Source: Nanobdellota archaeon | GTDB lineage: Archaea > Nanobdellota > Nanobdellia > Pacearchaeales > GW2011-AR1 | Assembly (NCBI GenBank): GCA_030704765.1 | Contig: JAUYDD010000073.1 | Location: 1 to 5,714 of the forward strand | Direction: 5' to 3' | Length of the DNA: 5,714 nucleotides | In this document: piece after piece, positions 1 through 5,202 of the stretch | Layout: each line of letters begins with the position of its first letter | Numbering within the stretch: position 1 is the stretch's first letter | The notes under the pieces: generated by a model | Seen by the model: the letters and a program-made list of their open reading frames with translations, nothing else | Databases searched by the model: none | Told to the model about the DNA's origin: nothing | Program-made: the position numbers and the translations under genes

Positions 1-2
1 GG

Positions 3-22
3 TTTTTTGCCACGGCAAAAAA
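3..22. repeat. Palindrome with T6/A6 ends
   Basis: TTTTTTGCC (3-11) and GGCAAAAAA (14-22) are perfect inverted arms around a 2-bp centre. The palindrome abuts the TCGCC/GGCGA hairpin at 23-36. With T-runs on both strands it could act as a bidirectional terminator between the repeat-borne RNA and whatever lies to the left. Confidence 0.6.
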
Positions 23-138
23 TCGCCTGCTGGCGAGTGTGGTTTGATTGGCCCTTGTTTTTAGGATGCTCGAGAATTGAAAACTGTAACATTTGCTACG
101 ACCACATGATAAATCATGAGGTTTTCAATTCTCAACAT
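17..138 (-). ncRNA. Candidate structured small RNA (copy 1), minus strand, unrecognised family
   Basis: Read on the minus strand, three stems form a compact three-way junction. P1 is a 13-bp stem pairing 133-121 with 84-72. P2 is a hairpin pairing 120-113 with 110-103, with one T-T mismatch. P3 is a hairpin pairing 99-95 with 90-86; it contains a G-U wobble that would be an A-C mismatch on the plus strand. Downstream on the same strand come a GC-rich hairpin (TCGCC/GGCGA, 36-23) and six Ts (22-17), like an end-of-transcript signal. A TATA-like TTAATATTTA (170-161) lies about 27 bp upstream of the P1 start. The second copy at the right end preserves the fold with compensatory changes. I do not recognise the family; no C/D or H/ACA boxes are convincing. 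It could be a free small RNA, a leader of a gene left of the window, or a DNA hairpin element. Confidence 0.5.
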
Positions 139-140
139 AA
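54..140. repeat. Direct repeat copy 1 (~87 bp, foldback)
   Basis: This block matches 5627-5713 at 82 of 87 positions in the same orientation. The differences are at 78, 104, 107, 127 and 134. A shorter match, GTGTGGTTTG, continues outward at 37-46 (5608-5617 in the other copy) after a spacer of 7 versus 9 bp. The block holds an inverted repeat (72-84 with 121-133) enclosing smaller hairpins. The two copies bracket about 5.5 kb that includes the tRNA and integrase. The divergence between copies rules out a simple assembly overlap. Confidence 0.9.
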
Positions 141-178
141 ATAATATTAACTGCTATGTGTAAATATTAACCAAAGCT

Positions 179-187
179 TTTTTAAAT
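179..187 (+). promoter_or_regulatory. Putative TATA box of tRNA-Leu
   Basis: TTTTTAAAT lies about 27-35 bp upstream of the first tRNA base, the spacing expected for an archaeal TBP site. Only position and AT composition support it. Confidence 0.45.
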
Positions 188-213
188 CTGGTTTATTTGC
201 TTTTTATATTAAT

Positions 214-297
214 GCGGGGGTAGCAAAGTGGTCAAATGCGCAGGACTTAAGATCCTGTGGCTTAGTGCCTTCGTAGGTTCAAATCCTACCTCCCGCA
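214..297 (+). tRNA. tRNA-Leu (anticodon UAA)
   Basis: A full class II cloverleaf can be drawn. The acceptor GCGGGGG (214-220) pairs with CTCCCGC (290-296, one G-U), with discriminator A297. The D-arm contains GTGGTC. The anticodon stem CAGGA/TCCTG encloses loop CTTAAGA, giving anticodon TAA, which reads UUA leucine codons. A variable arm GGC/GCC is present, and the T-arm is GTAGG-TTCAAAT-CCTAC. There is no intron and CCA is not encoded. The acceptor helix can extend by four pairs into the flanks (TTAAT before, ATTA after). The 3' end overlaps a 10-bp inverted repeat, and the integrase gene starts 55 bp downstream, so this tRNA is the likely chromosomal integration site of the element to the right. 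Confidence 0.95.
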
Positions 298-318
298 TTA
301 TACCTAAAGTATAATGCG
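294..318. repeat. Perfect 10-bp inverted repeat overlapping the tRNA 3' end
   Basis: CGCATTATAC (294-303) and GTATAATGCG (309-318) flank a 5-bp centre, CTAAA. The left arm starts inside the tRNA acceptor stem. The right arm ends 6 bp before the integrase TATA box. Arm length and short spacer resemble a tyrosine-recombinase core site. A precursor-tRNA hairpin, terminator or integrase operator are the alternatives. Confidence 0.6.
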
Positions 319-323
319 TAACA

Positions 324-333
324 TTTATATATA
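324..333 (+). promoter_or_regulatory. TATA box of the integrase gene
   Basis: TTTATATATA is centred about 25 bp upstream of the integrase ATG at 353, with no SD in between. This is the layout of a leaderless archaeal transcript. Confidence 0.65.
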
Positions 334-352
334 GAAGATACTATCTTTCTCT

Positions 353-1552
353 ATGAAGAATAAACTTAATAGACTTGAAAAAGAGCAGACAGTAAGCGAA
401 CTTAAAATTTCTGAGAATAACAAAAAATTAATTGATACTTTTATTTCTGATTATATAAGTCATCTTGATAATACAAGAATAAACAAATACAAATATTCTC
501 TTATTAGATTTGCTCATCTCATTGAAAAAGATTTTAATAAAATTAGTGAAGATGATACTCAAAAGATAAACGCTGTAATTGGTAAATCAGATTTAAGTGC
601 TAGAACATTACAAGATTTTGTTGCAGAAGTTAAAAATTTTTATAAACGGATGTATGGAAAAGGAAGAAATATCCCAGATAATATTTTTTGCCTTAAGGCT
701 CCAAAATCAAAAGGAAAGTTAAAACTCCCAGAAGAAATGCCAGATGAAAAAGATATTTATAGAATGATTAAGGCCTGTAATAATCCTCGTGATGAATTTT
801 TAATTGCCTTGATTGGACTTGATGGTGCCTTAAGACCTGTAGAATGTAGGCGGGCTGTTTGGGGGGATGTGAAGAAAGACCAATATGGTCATTTTATTAT
901 TATTCATACTGCAAAAAAATCAGGAGATAAAGAAACAAGGGTTGTAAGAATAATAAAGTCAGAGCCTTATTTTATTAGATGGTGTAATGAATACCCTGCT
1001 GAAAGAACTGATAATGCTCCTTTGTTTGTTAATTTTGCAGATTTAAAACCAATGTCACAAGGAACTATAAGTGCATTGTTTAATAGATTAAAGAAAAAAT
1101 TAAAATTAAAGGTCATGTATCCTTACCTGCTTCGTCACGGATTTATCACAAGGGCTTCAAAAGACCCTCAATGGACAGAGTCATTATTAAAAAAATTTAT
1201 TGGTCACTCTTTAAAGAGCAATACAATATCTGAATATCGGCATTTTGGCGACGATGACTTAAAAGATATTCAATTACAAGTTAATGGTATTGTTAAAAAA
1301 AATTTTAAGAAAGAACCTGATAGAAAACCAATCAAATGTCCGAAATGCAGTAAATCAAATGAATATGACGCAGAATTTTGTTATTTTTGCAATATGGCTT
1401 TAACTCAAAAAAGATTAGTAGAAGTTAATGAAAAACAAGAGGCATCAAATAAACTTCTTTATATTCTTGCAAAAAAAGAACTAGAAGGTATGAAAGGAAA
1501 AGAAAGAGCAGAAACTGAAGAAGTTTTGAAGATGATGGAAAAGAGTAATTGA
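353..1552 (+). CDS. Tyrosine recombinase / integrase with C-terminal zinc ribbon
   Basis: This DNA strand-exchange enzyme (phage integrase/Xer superfamily, 399 aa) probably drives integration and excision at the adjacent tRNA-Leu gene. Residues ~25-110 form the helical core-binding (SAM-like) domain and ~125-310 the catalytic domain. Visible catalytic positions are R161 (GALRPVE), K188/K189 in the beta-hairpin, R261 in box II (PYLLRH), H285 (FIGHS) and the nucleophile Y295 (SEYRH). The first box II residue, usually His, is Tyr258. A treble-clef or ribbon motif follows, C329-P-K-C332 and C343-Y-F-C346, then a charged, probably coiled helix to the end. Such zinc-ribbon tails occur on archaeal integrase-like proteins. 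The ATG is chosen because the TATA box sits about 25 bp upstream. A host XerA-type recombinase is the alternative, but the tRNA-proximal position and extra domain favour an element-borne integrase. Confidence 0.9.
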   Translation: MKNKLNRLEKEQTVSELKISENNKKLIDTFISDYISHLDNTRINKYKYSLIRFAHLIEKDFNKISEDDTQKINAVIGKSDLSARTLQDFVAEVKNFYKRMYGKGRNIPDNIFCLKAPKSKGKLKLPEEMPDEKDIYRMIKACNNPRDEFLIALIGLDGALRPVECRRAVWGDVKKDQYGHFIIIHTAKKSGDKETRVVRIIKSEPYFIRWCNEYPAERTDNAPLFVNFADLKPMSQGTISALFNRLKKKLKLKVMYPYLLRHGFITRASKDPQWTESLLKKFIGHSLKSNTISEYRHFGDDDLKDIQLQVNGIVKKNFKKEPDRKPIKCPKCSKSNEYDAEFCYFCNMALTQKRLVEVNEKQEASNKLLYILAKKELEGMKGKERAETEEVLKMMEKSN

Positions 1553-1589
1553 AATAGTTTAAATGGCTTAAATAAAACTATAAAGAGGT

Positions 1590-1603
1590 CTCTATTCTTA
1601 GAG
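1590..1603. repeat. Short hairpin between integrase and regulator
   Basis: CTCTA (1590-1594) and TAGAG (1599-1603) flank a TTCT loop, 38 bp after the integrase stop. It is too weak to call a terminator, and no long T-run follows. Confidence 0.25.
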
Positions 1604-1605
1604 TA

Positions 1606-1616
1606 AATTTTAAAAA
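1606..1616 (+). promoter_or_regulatory. Putative TATA box of the HTH_10 regulator
   Basis: AAATTTTAAAA lies about 22-32 bp upstream of the ATG at 1638, suiting leaderless initiation. A second AT-rich stretch, TATATATT (1621-1628), is too close to the ATG unless transcription begins inside the gene. It follows AACCGC, a motif that recurs before the next operon. Confidence 0.4.
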
Positions 1617-1637
1617 CCGCTATATATTGGTATTTAT

Positions 1638-2312
1638 ATGTGGATTGCAAAAGTTAAATTATTGGATTCAAATTGTGTATTTGCTACTAAGCATAAAAAG
1701 TATTATTTACAATCTTATGAACAGGCACTAACCCATTATAAAAAAGGGAAATCATATTTCTTTATGTCTTCACATATTCTTATAGGAAGTTTAGAATCAA
1801 AAAGAAAGTATCTTGCTGAATTAAAAAAAGATAAAAGAGTAAAAAAATTAGATGTAAATGGAGATTTAACCATAGAATTAATTGAAAAAAAATCTTCTGA
1901 TATGGATTTATCGGTATATAAATCATTTTATAATCCCGAGATTATTCTTACAAAACCCGGATTTGTAGATTCTGATGGTTGGGAATATTATGAATTTGCT
2001 AGTTGGAATAGAGAAGCAATAAATAAAATAATTTCAGCAGTAGAGAAAAATTATCAAGGTCAATTACTAAAATTAAAAGAAACTAAAAAATATGACATTT
2101 ATATGCCAAAAATACTTCCTAAATTAAGTGACAAACAAAAAGAAGCTATTTCTATTGCAGTTAAAGAAGGATATTATAATTTTCCAAGGAAGATTGAATT
2201 AAAAGATTTGGCTAAATTAAGCAAGTTATCTTTTTCCACTTTTAGAGAGCATCTTAGGAGAGCCGAAAATAAGATACTTCCTTTAATGTATAGAGACTAT
2301 ATTCTAAAATAA
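1638..2312 (+). CDS. Bacterioopsin-activator-type HTH_10 transcriptional regulator
   Basis: This is a 224-aa predicted DNA-binding regulator. Residues ~160-214 match the HTH_10 (Bat-type) domain closely. The pattern is L-S-D-K-Q-K-E-A-I, then EGYYNFPRKIELKDLAKL, then S-F-S-T-F-R-E-H-L-R-R-A-E-N-K-I-L, with the recognition helix near 198-210. The N-terminal ~155 residues begin MWIAKVKL and form a mixed alpha/beta region that may sense a ligand or mediate dimerisation. I recall similar MW(I/V)AK starts on small archaeal HTH_10 proteins, which supports this start, as does the lack of another in-frame Met before residue 43. No membrane segment is evident. It lies between the integrase and the radical SAM operon on the same strand, so local control of that operon is a reasonable inference. 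Confidence 0.85.
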   Translation: MWIAKVKLLDSNCVFATKHKKYYLQSYEQALTHYKKGKSYFFMSSHILIGSLESKRKYLAELKKDKRVKKLDVNGDLTIELIEKKSSDMDLSVYKSFYNPEIILTKPGFVDSDGWEYYEFASWNREAINKIISAVEKNYQGQLLKLKETKKYDIYMPKILPKLSDKQKEAISIAVKEGYYNFPRKIELKDLAKLSKLSFSTFREHLRRAENKILPLMYRDYILK

Positions 2313-2326
2313 CCGCTTTATAGCGG
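2313..2326. repeat. Hairpin CCGCT/AGCGG directly after the regulator stop
   Basis: CCGCT (2313-2317) and AGCGG (2322-2326) flank TTAT, starting at the base after the TAA. It could stabilise the end of the regulator mRNA, or be an operator for the following operon, because AACCGCT-TATA also occurs upstream of the regulator at 1615-1624. Confidence 0.5.
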
Positions 2327-2330
2327 GTAA

Positions 2331-2346
2331 AATTTCATATTATATT
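2331..2346 (+). promoter_or_regulatory. Putative TATA region of the radical SAM operon
   Basis: An AT-only stretch broken by one C, including TATTATATT at 2338-2346, lies 17-32 bp upstream of ATG 2363. A TBP site in its left half would start the transcript at or near that ATG. No SD is present. Confidence 0.45.
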
Positions 2347-2347
2347 G

Positions 2348-2363
2348 TGTAGCTACGGCTACA
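2348..2363. repeat. Hairpin TGTAGC/GCTACA abutting the radical SAM start codon
   Basis: TGTAGC (2348-2353) and GCTACA (2358-2363) flank TACG. The last arm base is the A of ATG 2363. If transcription starts upstream the start codon would be partly occluded. If the mRNA is leaderless the site acts only as DNA, for example as an operator. It shares TAGCTA-CGGCTA with the hairpin that closes the operon at 4985. Confidence 0.5.
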
Positions 2364-3757
2364 TGACAAATAGAAGCTTAGTTCAACTTGTGAAAGCCCC
2401 ACTTCCTTCAGATAGTGCAAACTGCCTGAGGTCAGGAGCATATCCTCCTTATAATCTAACTTCAATAGCCACTTATCTTAAGGAAAAATCTGATTTAGAT
2501 GTTCAAATTATTGATGGAGAAATTTTATCTTTAGATGAAATTATTGCATCTCTTCATCCACAAGGAATTATTGGTATTTCTTCTACATCCCTAGCATATC
2601 CTGCCGCATTGAAAATTGCTCAAGCATCAAAAGAAAAAGATTCTTTTGTTATACTAGGTGGAATTCATGCTTATCATTTGCCTAATGAAATACTTGAGAG
2701 CAGAAAATTTATAGATGTTGTTGTTCATGGTCAGGGTGAAGAAGCATTTAGAGAATTAGTGAATGGAGAAAACATTCACAATATCCCCAACATTACATTT
2801 AGGGATAAAAATAAAATAGTATCTAATCCTTCTAGAGTTATTAATCAAAGAGATTTACCATTTCCAAATTTTTCTCTAGTATCTGACTTAAACAGATATT
2901 TTCAAAACTTTCAGAAACATTATGGTTATAAAAGAAAAGATGGCAAGGGTTTACCTGTTTATTCTTCGTCTGGATGTTTATATAGACTTAAAACAGGAGG
3001 ATGTGAATTTTGTTCAATCCCTAATCAGCCATATTCCATTGTCAGACCCGAACAATATTGGAGAATTGTTGAGAGACTGAATCAAGAATTTGGAGCTAAT
3101 TTTATTTGGGATATTTCAGATACATATACTTCTAATAAAGAATGGGTTAGAAGAGTTTCAGAAAGTAAACCCAAAGGTATCTCAACTTCATTTAATGTAT
3201 ACGGAAGAGTTGATGATATAAATCCAGAGATGTTAGGTTATTTAAAAAAAATAGGAGTTTTAGAATTATTACTTGGTGTTGAATCTTTTTATGACCCAAC
3301 TTTAAAATCAATTAACAAAGGTTATACTGCTGAACGAGCAAAACAATCTTTAAGATTATTAAGAGAATTTGGTATTAATGTAGAGCTTTCTTTAGTATTA
3401 GGTAATACGGGTGAAACCGAAGAATCTTTGAAAAGAACATTAGAAATATGTGAGACATTACAAGAATTAGATAATATTGATGAAAATCATTGTAGTATTC
3501 TTATTCCTCTTCCTGGAAGTAAGGTATATAGAAAGTTAATGGAAGATTTGGATTTAAGAAAAAAATATGGGAGAGATTTAATTGATTATGAAAGACTACA
3601 AATAGAATTCTTAGATAGATATACTCTATGTGGTGCTTCCAAAGTATTTGAATATTATAATAAAATAGAAAAATTGTTCAATCCCGCAGGAGCATTTTAT
3701 TCTCCAAAAAATTCTCAGTTCTATACACAAGGGAGGTTTAGAGATGATTTAGCATGA
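2363..3757 (+). CDS. Radical SAM protein with N-terminal B12-binding-like domain
   Basis: This 464-aa protein matches the cobalamin-domain radical SAM group, which carries out methylations, cyclisations and rearrangements. Residues ~5-135 form the Rossmann-like B12-binding-type domain, with YPPYNLTSIATYL, ILGGIHAYHLPNEIL and VHGQGEEAF. As in many class B relatives, no DxHxxG cobalamin-ligand motif is present. Residues ~197-400 form the radical SAM barrel. The cluster cysteines are C205, C214 and C217, a CX8CX2C spacing rather than CX3CX2C. GVES (305-308), LGNTGET and IPLPGSKVY match later barrel motifs. A 60-residue helical tail follows. An in-frame TTG at 2345 would add six residues (MCSYGY) encoded by a hairpin, so ATG 2363 is preferred. 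The stop overlaps the next start (ATGA). The substrate cannot be read from the sequence. Confidence 0.88.
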   Translation: MTNRSLVQLVKAPLPSDSANCLRSGAYPPYNLTSIATYLKEKSDLDVQIIDGEILSLDEIIASLHPQGIIGISSTSLAYPAALKIAQASKEKDSFVILGGIHAYHLPNEILESRKFIDVVVHGQGEEAFRELVNGENIHNIPNITFRDKNKIVSNPSRVINQRDLPFPNFSLVSDLNRYFQNFQKHYGYKRKDGKGLPVYSSSGCLYRLKTGGCEFCSIPNQPYSIVRPEQYWRIVERLNQEFGANFIWDISDTYTSNKEWVRRVSESKPKGISTSFNVYGRVDDINPEMLGYLKKIGVLELLLGVESFYDPTLKSINKGYTAERAKQSLRLLREFGINVELSLVLGNTGETEESLKRTLEICETLQELDNIDENHCSILIPLPGSKVYRKLMEDLDLRKKYGRDLIDYERLQIEFLDRYTLCGASKVFEYYNKIEKLFNPAGAFYSPKNSQFYTQGRFRDDLA

Positions 3758-4713
3758 AATTTAAAAAATTAGTGGTTTTAGATAATATACTCTTGTCTAA
3801 TGAGCAAAGAAGTAGACTAGAAAGTTGTTCAGAAGAAATAATTTATTATTGGAGTAAAAGTAAGTCTTCTTCTGAGACTATTCAAAGGCTTTCAGGAGCA
3901 GATTCTTGTGTTTCATGTTGGACAGAGCTTCCAAGAGAAGTATTTGAAAAATGCCCACAATTAGCATATATTGGTTTTTGGGGGCATTGGTTTCATCATA
4001 GAATTGATGCTCAAGCTGCACAAGAACACAATGTTGTCATTGATAAAGTTCCAGATTATGCAACGGATGCAGTTTCAGAAATTGTTTTTGCAGGAATATT
4101 AGAGAGAGCTAGATTTCTTTCAAAGTCTTATCAAGATGTAAGAAAAGGAAGTTTTGATTATGAATACATCAAAATTGGAGAAGAAAGAGAACTTCCTAAA
4201 ACGTGGTTATTAAAAGGAAAAACTCTTGGGATTATTGGTTTAGGAAGAATTGGTAAGGAAGTTGCTAAAAAAGGTTTATATGGATTTGGAATGAATGTTG
4301 TTTATTATTCAAGAACAAGAAATTCAGAATGGGAAAATAAAGGAATTAGATATAAAGAACTTGATGATTTATTGAGAGAGAGTGATGTTATTTCTGTTCA
4401 TGTGGGACATGATTGCGAAAAAGAACTTATTACTAGAGAAAGAATTAAGTTATTAAAAAATGGAAGTTTATTTGTTAATACGAGTGTTGGAAGCGTTGTA
4501 GATGAAATTGCTTTAATTGATGAACTAAAAACAGGAAGAATATCCACATTCTTAGATGTTTATCATAAACTTCCTCCAAGGAAGGAACTAAAAGATTTAC
4601 CTAATGTATTACTTACCTATAGAAAAGGCTGGTTTACTCAAGAGTCCCTTAGACTAAAAGGAGATAAATTAATTGAGAATATAGAAAAATATTTATCTAG
4701 GAGTGCTTTATGA
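3754..4713 (+). CDS. D-2-hydroxyacid dehydrogenase-fold protein lacking the catalytic triad
   Basis: The 319-aa length and architecture fit the D-isomer-specific 2-hydroxyacid dehydrogenase family. A split substrate domain (~1-100 and ~290-319) flanks a Rossmann NAD(P) domain. Family landmarks are VPDYATDAVSEI (99-110), the dinucleotide motif GLGRIG (162-167), DVISVHVG (211-218) and NTSVGSVVDE (242-251). S186-R187 after the second strand could favour NADP. All three catalytic positions are changed. The Arg of NT(A/S)RG is V245, the Glu of DVFxxEP is L273, and the His of TPHIG is R290. Ordinary hydride transfer to a 2-keto acid is therefore unlikely, although cofactor binding looks intact. Possible roles are a non-canonical enzyme, a regulatory or scaffold subunit, or a partner of the radical SAM protein. 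It overlaps both neighbours by ATGA. A GGGAGG purine stretch (3731-3736) lies upstream, but about 17 bp from the ATG. Confidence 0.85.
   Translation: MKFKKLVVLDNILLSNEQRSRLESCSEEIIYYWSKSKSSSETIQRLSGADSCVSCWTELPREVFEKCPQLAYIGFWGHWFHHRIDAQAAQEHNVVIDKVPDYATDAVSEIVFAGILERARFLSKSYQDVRKGSFDYEYIKIGEERELPKTWLLKGKTLGIIGLGRIGKEVAKKGLYGFGMNVVYYSRTRNSEWENKGIRYKELDDLLRESDVISVHVGHDCEKELITRERIKLLKNGSLFVNTSVGSVVDEIALIDELKTGRISTFLDVYHKLPPRKELKDLPNVLLTYRKGWFTQESLRLKGDKLIENIEKYLSRSAL
4699..4703 (+). promoter_or_regulatory. SD for the third operon gene
   Basis: AGGAG ends 6 bp before ATG 4710, inside the end of the dehydrogenase-like gene. It supports the ATGA-overlap start and contrasts with the SD-less first genes of each transcript. 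Confidence 0.6.
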
Positions 4714-4985
4714 CAAGGCAACTTCTTACTCCTGAATTTGAAGATAAAGCATTTGAAATAATACAATTATCAAGTTTTAAAGACCTACTTAATTCTAACC
4801 GAACAGAAGATAAAAGGATAATTGCAGAGTATTATGAAAAAATAGAAATCCACCATTTAGCAATTGAAGTTTATTTCAGTTTAAGAGATTATGATTCTGT
4901 AAGAAGATTATTGGAAAAGGGTAAATCAAAAATAGGAAAAAAGTTTGATAGATATGTTTGGGAATGTGAGGTCTTTGGAAAATAA
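4710..4985 (+). CDS. Small helical protein, possible TPR-like hairpin
   Basis: I do not recognise this 91-aa protein. It has no signal peptide or membrane segment. Predicted helices fall near residues 10-28, 33-46, 48-57 and 60-72. The middle part has tetratricopeptide-like spacing: A39, Y42, then A51-I-E-V-Y55, then D60-Y61 and L67-L68. This suggests a protein-binding helical hairpin rather than an enzyme. Its ATG overlaps the preceding stop (ATGA) and has an SD 6 bp upstream, so it is almost certainly translated as the last gene of the operon. It may be an accessory or adaptor for the two larger proteins. The assignment as a real gene is firm; the function is unknown. Confidence 0.75.
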   Translation: MTRQLLTPEFEDKAFEIIQLSSFKDLLNSNRTEDKRIIAEYYEKIEIHHLAIEVYFSLRDYDSVRRLLEKGKSKIGKKFDRYVWECEVFGK

Positions 4986-5022
4986 TTAGCTAACGGCTAA
5001 TGGCTGTAGTTAGTAATTTTTT
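4985..5022 (+). terminator. Operon-end hairpin and T-tract
   Basis: ATTAGC (4985-4990) and GCTAAT (4996-5001) form a 6-bp hairpin beginning at the last base of the stop codon. T6 follows at 5017-5022, with more T-rich sequence after it. Archaeal termination depends mainly on such T-tracts, so the T-run is the likelier signal and the hairpin may protect the mRNA end. Confidence 0.5.
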
Positions 5023-5028
5023 GTAGTA

Positions 5029-5042
5029 TTTTATATATAAAA
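5029..5042. promoter_or_regulatory. Perfect TATA palindrome in the intergenic region
   Basis: TTTTATATATAAAA is a perfect 14-bp palindrome and a strong symmetrical TBP-like site. No credible plus-strand ORF follows it; ATG 5047 gives only 10 codons. The spacer 4986-5202 otherwise holds AT-rich sequence and a weak AATTTTC/GAAAATT hairpin. The palindrome could drive an unannotated RNA, or antisense RNA into the operon end, or may simply be AT-rich composition. Confidence 0.3.
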
Positions 5043-5202
5043 CATAATGTGTTTGTCATTTCTGCTCTACTACTTCTAAATAATTTTGATATTGAAATAT
5101 TATTTAAAATTTGAATTTTCTAGCTTTTGTTGGAAAATTATGTATAAATAGGTAGGTATAACATTTTCAAGGGGTAAATAATTATAATAAACAACAAAAA
5201 TA

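Noticed and set aside
54..140. Repeat as an integron attC site
   Set aside because: The foldback shape is suggestive, but the outer RYYYAAC and GTTRRRY boxes are absent and the integrase lies near a tRNA, not a cassette array.
54..140. Repeat as a hammerhead ribozyme or C/D or H/ACA guide RNA
   Set aside because: The junction lacks CUGANGA and GAAA in the required places, and no paired C/D boxes or correctly placed ACA with a kink-turn are seen on the likely strand.
1459..1650. 63-aa minus-strand open frame over the integrase 3' end
   Set aside because: It is antisense to the zinc-ribbon tail, rich in Phe/Ser/Ile from reversed Lys/Glu codons, and has no supporting context.
2345..2362. TTG start extending the radical SAM protein by six residues
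   Set aside because: The added codons encode MCSYGY within a hairpin, and ATG 2363 fits the TATA spacing and the usual N-terminus of the family.
3731..3753. GGGAGG as the SD of the dehydrogenase-like gene
   Set aside because: The spacing to ATG 3754 is about 17 bp, and the nearer ATG at 3744 meets a stop after two codons; ATGA coupling explains the start better.
5047..5081. 10-codon plus-strand ORF after the TATA palindrome
   Set aside because: It is too short and has no composition or context signal.
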